Notes: generated from the letters alone by a model not told the origin. Counted from the first letter of the stretch, positions 43,775 through 51,560 are shown. The stretch: 64,000 nt of DNA from Streptomyces sp. NBRC 110028 (GCF_001417735.1 NZ_BBUZ01000028.1:248001-312000); one strand, 5' to 3'. Program-made: numbers and translations.

Positions 43775-44845
43775 ATGACCGGGCGTGGAGACCCTCCCGA
43801 GGGGACACCCGAGGGCGTCCCGGGAGGTGGTGAGGACGAGTACCGCTCCGTCGTATTCGACGAGTCCTTCGTTCGTGCTGCCCGGCTCCAGGAGCTCTCC
43901 GCGCAGGAGCGCATGGACGATCACTCGCGCGCGGTGCGCAGCCGCCACGCCTGGACGCGCGCCGGGGCGTCGCGGCAGGCCGTCGTCCTCGTCCTGCTGA
44001 TCGCCTTCGCCTTCGCGGCGGCCGTCTACATGGGCGTACGCCACCCCTACCAGCCGCCGGAGCCGCAGGCCGTCGAGCCGCTGCGCAGCAGCGTGGTGCC
44101 GCTCTCGCCGCGCGGCGAGGTGCCCGGCGGGCGGCCCGCCGAGCTGTTCCGGAAGAGCCCGGCCGCCGAGTTCCGCACCGGCGCCGAGGGGATCACCCTG
44201 CCCGCCGCCCGGCGCACCCAGGGCTTCTCCGAGAGCCAGGTGATGACGGCGCTCACCACGGCCAAGGACTACGTGGTGAGGTCCGCCCTCGACCCGGGCG
44301 TGCTCACCGGCGGACCGGTGCAGGCGGTGCGGCTGCTGCTCGATCCCGCCCAGCAGATCCAGTTCGACCAGAGCTTCGAACACCCGGTCGACGACGGCCG
44401 CCACGCGGCCACCGGCTGGCTGACCCGCTTCAACCCGGCCGAGGTGACGCTGGCCGACGCGCCGGTGAGGGTGCGCGGCTCGCTGACGGTCGTCGAGCGC
44501 ACCCCCTCGACCCTGGAGGTCAGCGCCGACCACGTCTTCGTCTACGCTGTCCAGCGGGCCCACGAGCGGGCCCCGGACCACGCCTCGCTGTACACGGTCC
44601 GCCGGGAGACCCGGTTCCGCTTCGACCGCGGGGATCTGCGCGACCACCGGGTGGAGCTGGTGCACAGCTCGGTGCTGGCGGGCCCGCAGGCGTGCTCCGC
44701 GAACGCCTCCGGCTATCTGCGACCGCTGACGGCCGGGCAGAGCGTCCGGAACGACGCCCCGGCCGGCACCGACCCGTATGCCCCGGGCCGCACCCCGGTC
44801 TCCCTCTGCGGCGTGCTTTCCCCGGGCACGCACACCGTCTCTTAG
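43775..44845 (+). CDS. Membrane protein with N-terminal VVFDExFVRxA motif and extracytoplasmic domain (paralogue B)
   Basis: The 356-residue product shares the cytoplasmic motif of the gene before it: YRSVVFDESFVRAARLQELSAQERM (about 23-47). A basic stretch, one helix (AVVLVLLIAFAFAAAVYMGV, about 69-88) and a large external domain follow (about 90-356). That domain contains FSESQVMTALTTAKDYVVRSALDPGVLTGG, QFDQSFEHPVDDGRHAATGWLTRFNP and two Cys near the C-terminus (PQACSANAS and SLCGVL). The external part resembles nothing I can name. The shared motif and shared promoter layout suggest both proteins answer to the same cytoplasmic partner; that is inference. Confidence 0.75.
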   Translation: MTGRGDPPEGTPEGVPGGGEDEYRSVVFDESFVRAARLQELSAQERMDDHSRAVRSRHAWTRAGASRQAVVLVLLIAFAFAAAVYMGVRHPYQPPEPQAVEPLRSSVVPLSPRGEVPGGRPAELFRKSPAAEFRTGAEGITLPAARRTQGFSESQVMTALTTAKDYVVRSALDPGVLTGGPVQAVRLLLDPAQQIQFDQSFEHPVDDGRHAATGWLTRFNPAEVTLADAPVRVRGSLTVVERTPSTLEVSADHVFVYAVQRAHERAPDHASLYTVRRETRFRFDRGDLRDHRVELVHSSVLAGPQACSANASGYLRPLTAGQSVRNDAPAGTDPYAPGRTPVSLCGVLSPGTHTVS

Positions 44846-44882
44846 CGCGCCCTCTCGGCGCGCCGCCGGCCCTCGCCGCGCG

Positions 44883-46058
44883 TCAGGCCCGTGGCGGCGG
44901 TCCGTCCCCCCGGGAATCCCCGCCGGAATCCCGGTCGGGGTCCTCCTGGGCGTCCCGCGGGGGCGTGCCCTCGGTGGTGTCCCCGCCTGGCCTTCCGCCG
45001 CCGCTGAACCGGTCGCGCAGCTTGCTGCCCAGGTCCCCGGCGCCGCCCGCCACGTCCCGTACGAACGCGATCAGCGGGTCCTTGCTGGTGCGGATCGACT
45101 CCGCGTAGTGGTCCGCGGACTGCCGGAAGGAGTCGCCGACCGAGGTGTCCTTGTCCTCGTCGCGGCGCGGGTAGTGGCCGTCCATGAGCCGCTGGAAGTC
45201 CCGGCTCGCGGCCCACTTCTTCAACTCGGCGGCGCGCACGGTGGTGAACGGGTGGCTGCGCGGCAGCATGTTCAGGATCTTGAGGACGGAGTCCCGCAGA
45301 TCACCGCTGTTCTCGTACTCCTCGGCCTGCTCCAGGAAGGCGTCCACGTTCATCTCGTGCAGATGGTGGCCGCCCGCGAGCTTCATCAGCCCGCGCATCG
45401 AGGCCCGCAGATCCTGCCCGACCAGCAGCCCCGCCCGGTCCGCCGACAGCTCCGACTTGCGGAACCACTCGCGCAGCGCCGTCACCAGGGCCAGCACCGC
45501 CACATTGCCGAGCGGGATCCAGGCGACCTTCAGCGCGAGGTTGGTCAGGAACAGCAGTATGGTCCGGTAGACGGAGTGCCCCGACAGCGCGTGGCCCACC
45601 TCATGGCCGATGACCGCCCGCATCTCCTCCTCGTCGAGCAGCTCGACCAGCCCGGTGGTCAGCACGATGATCGGCGTGTCCATGCCGATGCACATCGCGT
45701 TCGGCTTCGGGTCCTGGGTGACGTACATCGCCGGGACCCGCTCCAGGTCCAGGATGTAGCAGGCGTCCCGCAGCATGTCGTGGAGGTGCGCGAACTGCCG
45801 GTCGCTCACCCGCACCGAATCGGACAGGTACAGCAGCCGCAGACTGCGCTCGGGCAGCAGCCCGCTCAGCGCCTTGAAGACGGTGTCGAAGCCGGTCAGC
45901 TTGCGCAGCGCGACCAGCGCCGAGCGGTCGGCCGGATGTTCGTACGCGCGCGAGGAAATGCCCGGAAACCGCCGCCTCTCGCGGCTGGGCACATGCGCCC
46001 GTCCCTCTTCGGCGCCGCTCCCGTCGCCACCGGTCCCCTGCGTATGGCTGTCGCTCAT
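44883..46058 (-). CDS. M48 family zinc metallopeptidase, membrane-bound
   Basis: The 391-residue product contains HEVGH at 152-156 (AVIGHEVGHALSGHS) and the third-ligand segment WFRKSELSADRAGLL about 50 residues later, the M48/HtpX-type zinc site. Hydrophobic stretches lie on either side (about 163-195, YRTILLFLTNLALKVAWIPLGNVAVLALV). Before it, NAMCIGMDTPIIVLTTGLVELL is the family's edge strand. The C-terminal about 60 residues are a charged low-complexity tail. HtpX-like enzymes degrade damaged membrane proteins; the real substrate is not known. It lies opposite to its neighbours. Confidence 0.9.
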   Translation of the reverse strand: MSDSHTQGTGGDGSGAEEGRAHVPSRERRRFPGISSRAYEHPADRSALVALRKLTGFDTVFKALSGLLPERSLRLLYLSDSVRVSDRQFAHLHDMLRDACYILDLERVPAMYVTQDPKPNAMCIGMDTPIIVLTTGLVELLDEEEMRAVIGHEVGHALSGHSVYRTILLFLTNLALKVAWIPLGNVAVLALVTALREWFRKSELSADRAGLLVGQDLRASMRGLMKLAGGHHLHEMNVDAFLEQAEEYENSGDLRDSVLKILNMLPRSHPFTTVRAAELKKWAASRDFQRLMDGHYPRRDEDKDTSVGDSFRQSADHYAESIRTSKDPLIAFVRDVAGGAGDLGSKLRDRFSGGGRPGGDTTEGTPPRDAQEDPDRDSGGDSRGDGPPPRA

Positions 46059-46159
46059 CTGTCCCCCTCGTACGGACTGTTTCCCGAACCGCCCCGGTAC
46101 TGCCCCGGTCGCGCCCGTCCCCTGGCGGACCCCACCTTAGGCCCTGCCCGGCGAGGGGC

Positions 46160-46165
46160 TAGCGT
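46160..46165 (+). promoter_or_regulatory. Leaderless-type -10 box of the 49-residue gene
   Basis: TAGCGT ends exactly 6 nt before ATG 46172. This supports translation of the very short gene that follows. Confidence 0.45.
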
Positions 46166-46171
46166 GGAGAC

Positions 46172-46321
46172 ATGCCCGATATGACTGGACTCACCGCCGT
46201 GCTCGCCGCCACTTCCAAGGACCAGGGACCGGGAGCGCTGCTGCGCACCGTCATCGTCGTCGGCATCGTGGGATCCGCCCTGGTCGCGTGGTTCCTGCTG
46301 CGCGGGTACAAACAGGACTGA
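46172..46321 (+). CDS. Membrane micro-protein (49 residues)
   Basis: The product begins MPDMTGLTAVLAATSKDQG, then one helix (TVIVVGIVGSALVAWFLLRGY, about 26-46) and a basic/acidic end (KQD). There is no signal-peptide cleavage motif, so it is likely an integral single-span protein with N-terminus out. A leaderless promoter box sits in front. It is immediately followed by a second such gene and then nadD. Function unknown. Confidence 0.65.
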   Translation: MPDMTGLTAVLAATSKDQGPGALLRTVIVVGIVGSALVAWFLLRGYKQD

Positions 46322-46422
46322 CCGCGGGCTGGAGGGCGGACTGGGAGCAGGCCCGCGATCCGGCTCGCATACGATGTGGCGGACGTGACGTGACGCCGAG
46401 ACCCGGATAGGTAACGCCTGCG

Positions 46423-46590
46423 ATGAGCGCTTTCAGCACCGCACATGCCGCCCTGACCACCCTCGCGGCCGAGGGCGGTGAGCATGTCGACACCCACCCG
46501 AGCATCAGCCCCTTCATGACCGGCGGCGCGGCCCTCGTCATCCTGTTCCTGCTGCTGTGGATCACCACCCGCTTCAACCGGGACCGCTGA
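46423..46590 (+). CDS. Membrane micro-protein (55 residues)
   Basis: ATG 46423 opens MSAFSTAHAALTTLAAEGGEHVDTHPS, then a helix (MTGGAALVILFLLLWITTRF, about 32-51) and ends NRDR. Its layout (polar Ala/Thr/His N-terminus, single helix, charged end) is like the 49-residue protein 100 bp upstream. TAGGTA nine bases before the start is a possible -10. It lies 59 bp upstream of nadD. Function unknown. Confidence 0.65.
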   Translation: MSAFSTAHAALTTLAAEGGEHVDTHPSISPFMTGGAALVILFLLLWITTRFNRDR

Positions 46591-46649
46591 CCAGCGCCGT
46601 TGCCTCTTCGGGCCCCGGTTTCGGGCCGGGCCCAGTAGGGTCTGCACGC

Positions 46650-47261
46650 ATGGAAGAGGAGAAGGGCCCGGCCAAGCGGCGGCTCGGTGTGATGGGCGGG
46701 ACGTTCGACCCGATCCACCACGGTCACTTGGTCGCGGCGAGCGAGGTGGCGTCGCAGTTCCACCTGGACGAGGTCGTGTTCGTACCGACCGGGGAGCCGT
46801 GGCAGAAGAGCCACAAAAAGGTTTCCCCGGCCGAGGACCGCTATCTGATGACGGTCATCGCGACCGCGTCGAACCCGCAGTTCTCGGTCAGCCGCATCGA
46901 CATCGACCGCGGCGGTGCGACGTACACGACCGATACGCTCCGGGACCTGCGCGCGCTCAACGGTGACGCGGACCTGTTCTTCATCACCGGAGCGGACGCG
47001 CTCGCCCAGATCCTCACCTGGCGCGACGCCGAAGTGCTGTTCTCGCTCGCCCACTTCATCGGGGTGACCAGGCCCGGGCACATACTGGCCGACCCCGGGC
47101 TGCCGGAGGGCGGGGTGTCGCTGGTCGAGGTTCCGGCGCTGGCGATCTCGTCGTCGGACTGCCGCGCGCGTGTCGCCCACGGCGAGCCCGTCTGGTACCT
47201 GGTGCCGGACGGCGTGGTGCGGTACATCGACAAGCGAGAGCTGTACCGGCACGACTGCTGA
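46650..47261 (+). CDS. nadD: Nicotinate-nucleotide adenylyltransferase
   Basis: Transfers AMP to nicotinate mononucleotide in NAD synthesis. The 203-residue product has the nucleotidyltransferase signature GGTFDPIHHGHL, the nicotinate site PTGEPWQK, and ISSSDCRARVA as the ISSTxIR motif near the C-terminus, followed by PDGVVRYIDKRELY. ATG 46650 with TAGGGT (46636-46641) 8 nt before it suggests a leaderless or nearly leaderless transcript. The next gene begins 10 bp downstream. Confidence 0.95.
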   Translation: MEEEKGPAKRRLGVMGGTFDPIHHGHLVAASEVASQFHLDEVVFVPTGEPWQKSHKKVSPAEDRYLMTVIATASNPQFSVSRIDIDRGGATYTTDTLRDLRALNGDADLFFITGADALAQILTWRDAEVLFSLAHFIGVTRPGHILADPGLPEGGVSLVEVPALAISSSDCRARVAHGEPVWYLVPDGVVRYIDKRELYRHDC

Positions 47262-47271
47262 AGGGGTACCG

Positions 47272-49035
47272 GTGAACGACGGACAGGACCCGTACGACCC
47301 GTACGCGCGGGATCCGTATGCCCAGGAGCCGCAGATCGTCGGCTACGACGCCTATGGGCAGCCGGTGTACCAGTCCCAGGGGGCGCAGCAGGGTTACGAC
47401 CCGTCGTCGTACTACGGGCAGCAGCAGGGACAGCAGCAGGACGGGTACGGCTACGGCTACGACCCGTACGGCCAGGTCCAGCAGGGGCAGCAGGCCCCGA
47501 CGCAGTATCCGCAGACGCAGCAGTACGACCCGTACTACGGACAGCAGCAGCACTACCCGCAGCAGGAGCAGTACGGGCAGCAGGGCTACGACTACGCCGC
47601 GCCCGCCCCGGCCTCGCCCGCGGCTCCGGCCGCACCGGCCCCACCGGCTCAGGACGACGAGCCGAACCCGTACGAGGAGCTGGCGGAGCTGGGCCGGGAT
47701 GAGCCGTCCCATGCCGCCCCGGCCGGTGCCTCGGAGGGGCCCGGTAAGGGCAAGCCCGGCCCGGACGCGGAGGGCGAGGAGTACCGCACCGAGCAGTTCT
47801 CCTTCGTGGAGGACCCCGACGAGGACTCCGAAGACGTCATCGACTGGCTGAAGTTCGCCGAGACCCGCTCCGAGCGGCGCGACGAGCGCCGCCGCAAGGG
47901 CCGCAACCGGTTCGTCGCGCTCATCGTGGTGCTGGTCCTCGCCGCCGTGGGCGGGGTCGGCTACCTCTGGTACGCGGGCATGCTGCCCGGGCTCTCCGCC
48001 GACGGCGACGCCCAGACGGCCGCGGGCCCGCAGAAGCGGGACGTGATCGTCGTCCATCTGCGCGAGCTGAAGGGCGGCCGTACCTCCACCGCGCTGCTGG
48101 TGGACAACGAGACCACCAAGAAGGGCACCACCGTCCTGCTGCCGAACGCGCTGTCCGTCTCCACCGAGGACGGCGGCTCCACCACGCTCGGCAAGTCGGT
48201 GACCGACGAGGGCTCCGACGCCACCCGGGACTCCCTGTCCACGCTGCTGGGCTCGAAGATCCAGGGCACCTGGCGGCTGGACACGCCCTATCTGGAGAAC
48301 CTCGTCGAGCTGGTCGGCGGCATCACCCTGGACACCGACACCACGGTGCCGGCCACCCGGAAGGGCGAGGACCCGCTGGTCAAGCGGGGCAAGGAGCAGG
48401 TCCTGAGCGGTCAGGCGGCTGTGGCGTACGCCACCTACCGGGCCCCGGGCGAGGCGCAGACCAAGCAGCTCGCGCGGTTCGGACAGGTCATGGACGCCAC
48501 CTTGAAGAAGGTCTCCAGCGATACGGGCGGCGCCACCAGGACCGTCGAGCAACTGGCGCAGATCCCCGACCCGTCGCTGTCCGAGCAGCAGCTCGGCGCC
48601 TCGCTGGCGCGGCTCGCCGGGCAGGCCAAGGGCGGCGACCACGACACGATGATGCTGCCGGTCCAGGGCGACGGCACGCTCAGCGCCCGCGCGACGGACC
48701 GGGTGGTCAAGGACGTCCTCGGCGGCACGGTCAAGAACACCGACCCGGGCTCCGCGGCACGGGTGAGCGTGACCAGCGCCGGCGGGGTCAAGGACGCCTC
48801 GGGTGCCGCCCGGGTCGCGCTGGTCAACGGCGGTTTCACGGTCGTCGCCGCCACCGAGGGCGGCTCCCCGCGGCAGACCTCGCGGGTGACGTACGCGGAC
48901 GCCGGGCAGGCCGGGCAGGCCAAGGAGGTCGCCAAGACCCTCGGACTGCCCGCGACCTCGGTCACCAAGGGCAGGGTCGCCGCCAACGCGGATGTGACGG
49001 TGGTCCTCGGCGCGGACTACGACCCTCAGGGCTGA
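47272..49035 (+). CDS. LCP-LytR_C family protein with long Tyr/Gln-rich N-terminus
   Basis: The 587-residue product starts with about 115 residues of PYG/YGQQQ repeats (DPYDPYARDPYAQEP; YYGQQQGQQQDGYGYGYDPYG), an Ala/Pro linker, and acidic EDPDEDSEDVIDWLKF. A basic patch, one helix (FVALIVVLVLAAVGGVGYLWYAG, about 211-233) and an LCP-type domain follow (about 255-420; TALLVDNETTKKGTTVLLPNALSV...GTWRLDTPYLENLVELVGGI). A LytR_C domain (about 495-585, GAARVALVNGGFTVVAATEG) is last. LCP proteins attach teichoic acids or other polymers to peptidoglycan. The Arg residues that bind pyrophosphate in canonical LCPs are hard to place, so activity is uncertain. AAGGGG precedes GTG. Probably co-transcribed with nadD and rsfS, a conserved set. 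Confidence 0.85.
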   Translation: MNDGQDPYDPYARDPYAQEPQIVGYDAYGQPVYQSQGAQQGYDPSSYYGQQQGQQQDGYGYGYDPYGQVQQGQQAPTQYPQTQQYDPYYGQQQHYPQQEQYGQQGYDYAAPAPASPAAPAAPAPPAQDDEPNPYEELAELGRDEPSHAAPAGASEGPGKGKPGPDAEGEEYRTEQFSFVEDPDEDSEDVIDWLKFAETRSERRDERRRKGRNRFVALIVVLVLAAVGGVGYLWYAGMLPGLSADGDAQTAAGPQKRDVIVVHLRELKGGRTSTALLVDNETTKKGTTVLLPNALSVSTEDGGSTTLGKSVTDEGSDATRDSLSTLLGSKIQGTWRLDTPYLENLVELVGGITLDTDTTVPATRKGEDPLVKRGKEQVLSGQAAVAYATYRAPGEAQTKQLARFGQVMDATLKKVSSDTGGATRTVEQLAQIPDPSLSEQQLGASLARLAGQAKGGDHDTMMLPVQGDGTLSARATDRVVKDVLGGTVKNTDPGSAARVSVTSAGGVKDASGAARVALVNGGFTVVAATEGGSPRQTSRVTYADAGQAGQAKEVAKTLGLPATSVTKGRVAANADVTVVLGADYDPQG

Positions 49036-49179
49036 CCGCGGCCGCCGCCGCGCGGCCGCGGAAGAGTCGGGAGAGTCACCGCGGTCACGGGGGAATGGCC
49101 GGGAGTCATGACGGTGGGGCGTGAGACCCTTGGGGTTGCCCAGACCCTGAGGGTCCCCACCGACCGGAAAGCCTCGCCT

Positions 49180-49620
49180 GTGACCGCCACGGACCGCTCC
49201 ATCGAGCTCATCAACGCCGCCGCCCAGGCGGCCGCCGACAAGCTCGCGCACGACATCATCGCGTACGACGTCAGCGATGTGCTCTCGATCACCGACGCCT
49301 TCCTGCTGGCCTCGGCGCCCAACGACCGCCAGGTCAAGTCGATCGTCGACGAGATCGAGGAGCGGCTGAACAAGGACCTCGGAGCCAAGCCGGTGCGCCG
49401 CGAGGGCGACCGCGAGGCCCGCTGGGTGCTGCTGGACTACGTGGACATCGTGGTGCACGTCCAGCACAGCGAGGAGCGGGTCTTCTACGCCCTGGAGCGG
49501 CTGTGGAAGGACTGCCCGCAGCTGGAGCTGCCGGCCGACGCCGAGGCCACCCGCGGCAAGGCGGAGGAGTACGCACAGGCGCAGGGCCCGGACGGCGGTG
49601 CGGGTGGTGAGCTGAGCTGA
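49180..49620 (+). CDS. rsfS: Ribosome silencing factor RsfS
   Basis: Binds L14 and blocks subunit joining when translation must be lowered. The 146-residue product contains the DUF143 core: ELINAAAQAAADKLAHDIIAYDVSDVLSITDAFLLASAPNDRQVKSIVDEIEERL and ARWVLLDYVDIVVHVQHSEERVFYALERLW. A short Ala/Gly-rich tail follows. GTG 49180 is chosen; an upstream ATG in frame (49108) would add residues the family lacks. The phosphatase gene begins eight bases after the stop. Confidence 0.93.
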   Translation: MTATDRSIELINAAAQAAADKLAHDIIAYDVSDVLSITDAFLLASAPNDRQVKSIVDEIEERLNKDLGAKPVRREGDREARWVLLDYVDIVVHVQHSEERVFYALERLWKDCPQLELPADAEATRGKAEEYAQAQGPDGGAGGELS

Positions 49621-49628
49621 ACGGCACC

Positions 49629-50270
49629 ATGAGCGGCCGCGGCCGCCGCATAGTCCTGTGGCGGCATGGCCAGACGGCCTGGAACATCGAGCGCCGCTTC
49701 CAGGGCTCCCTGGATGTCGAGCTGACCGACACCGGTGTCGCGCAGGCCCACCGCGCGGCCCGGCTGCTGGCCGGGCTGCGGCCGGACGCGATCATCGCTT
49801 CCGACCTCAAGCGGGTCATGGCGACCGCCGCCGAGCTGTCGGCCGTGACCGGGCTCACGGTCGACCACCACGCGGGGTTGCGGGAGACCTACGCCGGTGA
49901 GTGGCAGGGGCTCACGCACGAAGAGATCATCGAGCGGTTCGGTGAGCAGTACGCGGCGTGGAAGCGCGGCGAGCCGGTGCGGCGCGGCGGCGGCGAGCTG
50001 GAGTCCGAGGTCGCCGACCGGGCGGCGCCGGTCGTGCTGGAGGCCGCCGAGAAGCTGCCCGACGGCGGCACGCTCGTGGTGGTCAGCCACGGCGGCACGA
50101 TCCGCACCACCATCGGGCGGCTGCTCGGCTTGGAGCCGCACACCTGGGAGGCCCTCGGCGGCCTCTCCAACTGCTGCTGGTCGGTGCTGGGTGAAGGCGC
50201 GCGCGGCTGGCGGCTGCTGGAGCACAACGCCGGATCCCTCCCCGAGCCCGTCCTCGGCGACGACGACTAG
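49629..50270 (+). CDS. Histidine phosphatase family protein (phosphoglycerate-mutase-like)
   Basis: The 213-residue product has the RHG catalytic motif VLWRHGQTAWN (His about 13), the second Arg in ASDLKRVMATA, Glu in LRETYAGEWQGLTHEEI, and the second His in VVVSHGGTIRTTIG. This is the 2-step phosphohistidine phosphatase fold; substrates in the family range from sugar phosphates to glucosyl-3-phosphoglycerate. Being co-oriented eight bases after rsfS and near nadD is the usual actinobacterial layout. The TAG stop lies in the first bases of a palindromic MITE-like element. Confidence 0.9.
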   Translation: MSGRGRRIVLWRHGQTAWNIERRFQGSLDVELTDTGVAQAHRAARLLAGLRPDAIIASDLKRVMATAAELSAVTGLTVDHHAGLRETYAGEWQGLTHEEIIERFGEQYAAWKRGEPVRRGGGELESEVADRAAPVVLEAAEKLPDGGTLVVVSHGGTIRTTIGRLLGLEPHTWEALGGLSNCCWSVLGEGARGWRLLEHNAGSLPEPVLGDDD

Positions 50271-50433
50271 TGCCGCGTCAGCCAAGGTTTGCCCGGTAGC
50301 GAGGCGTCCTGGTGCGGTCAGATGCAAGGCGCCGGATCGGCCTCGTAGTGGGCCTACTCGGTCGATTCGGCAACGCCGCAGATGGCCGTGCCAGGACGGC
50401 GAGCGGGGTGAACCTTGGCTGACGCGGCACTAG
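50267..50433. mobile_element. 167-bp palindromic MITE-like element
   Basis: Perfect 23-bp terminal inverted repeats (50267-50289 and 50411-50433) begin and end with CTAG; the ends read CTAGTGCCGCGTCAGCC... and its reverse complement. The interior is also an imperfect palindrome (for example cgtcctggtgcgg at left and ccgtgccaggacg at right, centred near 50350), so the whole could fold as a long hairpin. It has no coding capacity. CTAG at both ends may be a 4-bp target duplication. It looks like a non-autonomous element mobilised by a transposase elsewhere in the genome. It sits at the 3' end of the phosphatase gene. Confidence 0.8.
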
Positions 50434-50570
50434 GGGGTGTCTTGCCGATCAGGACGGCCGGGGAGGGCCTTCCGACCCGGCCCGGGGTCACCTCCTGGCT
50501 CGATTTCCTTTTCCGGCTGGTCACCGGCTAAGCTCCTACTTGTTCGAAGCGCGGCGGCGCGGAGAGCAGC

Positions 50571-50643
50571 GGGGCTATAGCTCAGTTGGTAGAGCGCCTG
50601 CATGGCATGCAGGAGGTCAGGAGTTCAATTCTCCTTAGCTCCA
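50571..50643 (+). tRNA. tRNA-Ala (anticodon GGC), copy 1
   Basis: GGGGCTA pairs with TAGCTCC and includes the G3-U70 pair that marks alanine tRNAs. The anticodon stem CCTGC/GCAGG encloses ATGGCAT (anticodon GGC). The T-arm is GGAGTTCAATTCTCC. No CCA is encoded. An identical gene lies 908 bp downstream. Confidence 0.96.
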
Positions 50644-50649
50644 CAGATG

Positions 50650-50694
50650 GCGGCGATCCCGTCTCCCTCACCGGGAGGCGGGATCGCCGCTTTT
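50650..50694 (+). terminator. Terminator of tRNA-Ala copy 1
   Basis: GCGGCGATCCCG (50650-50661) pairs with CGGGATCGCCGC (50679-50690), and the inside (tctccc / gggagg) pairs further. TTTT follows at 50691-50694: a textbook intrinsic terminator. From there to 50968 no further gene is seen, only a possible promoter (CTGACC 50886-50891, 17 nt, CAGAAT 50909-50914). Confidence 0.9.
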
Positions 50695-50968
50695 GCGTGG
50701 GCGGAACCTCCGGTGGCCCGCCCCCTGTTGACGTCGGCTCAACTCGGCCCGACCCCGGGGTGGCTGGTTCGGTGCGATCTTCCTGGGTAGGTTGGACGAC
50801 ACCGCACCGAGCGCGCGAGCCTCGGCGGAAGTGGCGTTGCGCGCGGGGCGCTTGTGAGTCTGGTGAGGCGTCTGTTGCATCTCCGCTGACCTGGGCGTCG
50901 CCCCGTGGCAGAATCGGACAGCCGGCGGGGGCGCAGGGCCGATAGTCCGATGGGGAGGGACGGGTGGG

Positions 50969-51127
50969 ATGCCGACCAGCATCCTCGACGCGCTCGAGGA
51001 CCTTTCCGAGACGGCTCGGGAGGGCATCGAATGCCCGTCCTGCGGTTCCGGCCATGTGGCTCAGGTACTCGGCGACAACGGCGGTGTTTCCTACGTGTGT
51101 ACGGCCTGCGGCCACAGCTGGAGCTGA
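50969..51127 (+). CDS. Small zinc-ribbon protein (52 residues)
   Basis: The product reads MPTSILDALEDLSETAREG, then CPSC-GSGHVAQVLGDNGGVSYV-CTAC-GHSWS. The two CxxC pairs 18 residues apart form a compact zinc ribbon like those in transcription or translation factors. GGGGAGG (50952-50958) precedes the ATG. A second zinc-type micro-protein follows five bases after its stop, and both lie between two identical tRNA-Ala genes. Function unknown. Confidence 0.7.
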   Translation: MPTSILDALEDLSETAREGIECPSCGSGHVAQVLGDNGGVSYVCTACGHSWS

Positions 51128-51132
51128 GTGAC

Positions 51133-51366
51133 ATGGGAGCACACAGCCGGAAATGTGACTGGTGCGGCGGTGGCACGCCCATCGTCCGCGACATGGAGCC
51201 GCTCAACTCCGACTACCAGTACTGGTGTGCGGAGTGCGCCCAGGCGTTGATCATCAAGGGTGACCCGATCGAGACGTACCGGGAGCTGGAGGGCGAGCCG
51301 ATCTACGGTCGGCTCCTCGAAGAGCACTGCACGCTGAAGCGTTTCTACTCGTTCGCGACAGCGTGA
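51133..51366 (+). CDS. Small Cys-motif protein (77 residues), likely zinc-binding
   Basis: The product has KCDWCGGGTPIVRDMEPLNSDYQYWCAECAQALI: two CxxC pairs (CDWC and CAEC) 20 residues apart, then a charged helical end (YRELEGEPIYGRLLEEHCTLKRFYSFATA). It begins five bases after the stop of the 52-residue zinc-ribbon gene, so they form a small operon. ATG 51133 has no clear Shine-Dalgarno other than GGAG inside the end of the upstream gene, suggesting coupled translation. Function unknown. Confidence 0.7.
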   Translation: MGAHSRKCDWCGGGTPIVRDMEPLNSDYQYWCAECAQALIIKGDPIETYRELEGEPIYGRLLEEHCTLKRFYSFATA

Positions 51367-51478
51367 AGCGGCATGAGGTGGGCCGGTCACGGGGTCGCGG
51401 CAATCGATTTGGCTAAAGCCCGGGGCGTCCGTGTAATGTAGGCGATGCCGCCGAGGGGAACCGGGCGGAGCAAGACCT

Positions 51479-51551
51479 GGGGCTATAGCTCAGTTGGTAG
51501 AGCGCCTGCATGGCATGCAGGAGGTCAGGAGTTCAATTCTCCTTAGCTCCA
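51479..51551 (+). tRNA. tRNA-Ala (anticodon GGC), copy 2
   Basis: Identical over all 73 bases to the gene at 50571, including the G3-U70 pair and the missing CCA. The upstream sequence has TTGGCT (51409-51414) and TAATGT (51434-51439) as a possible promoter. Confidence 0.96.
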
Positions 51552-51560
51552 CAATCGCGG

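Noticed and set aside
50571..51551. tRNA-Ala pair as attL/attR of an integrated element
   Set aside because: Both copies are whole tRNA genes with their own terminators and there is no integrase, Rep or tra gene between them; simple duplication is more likely.
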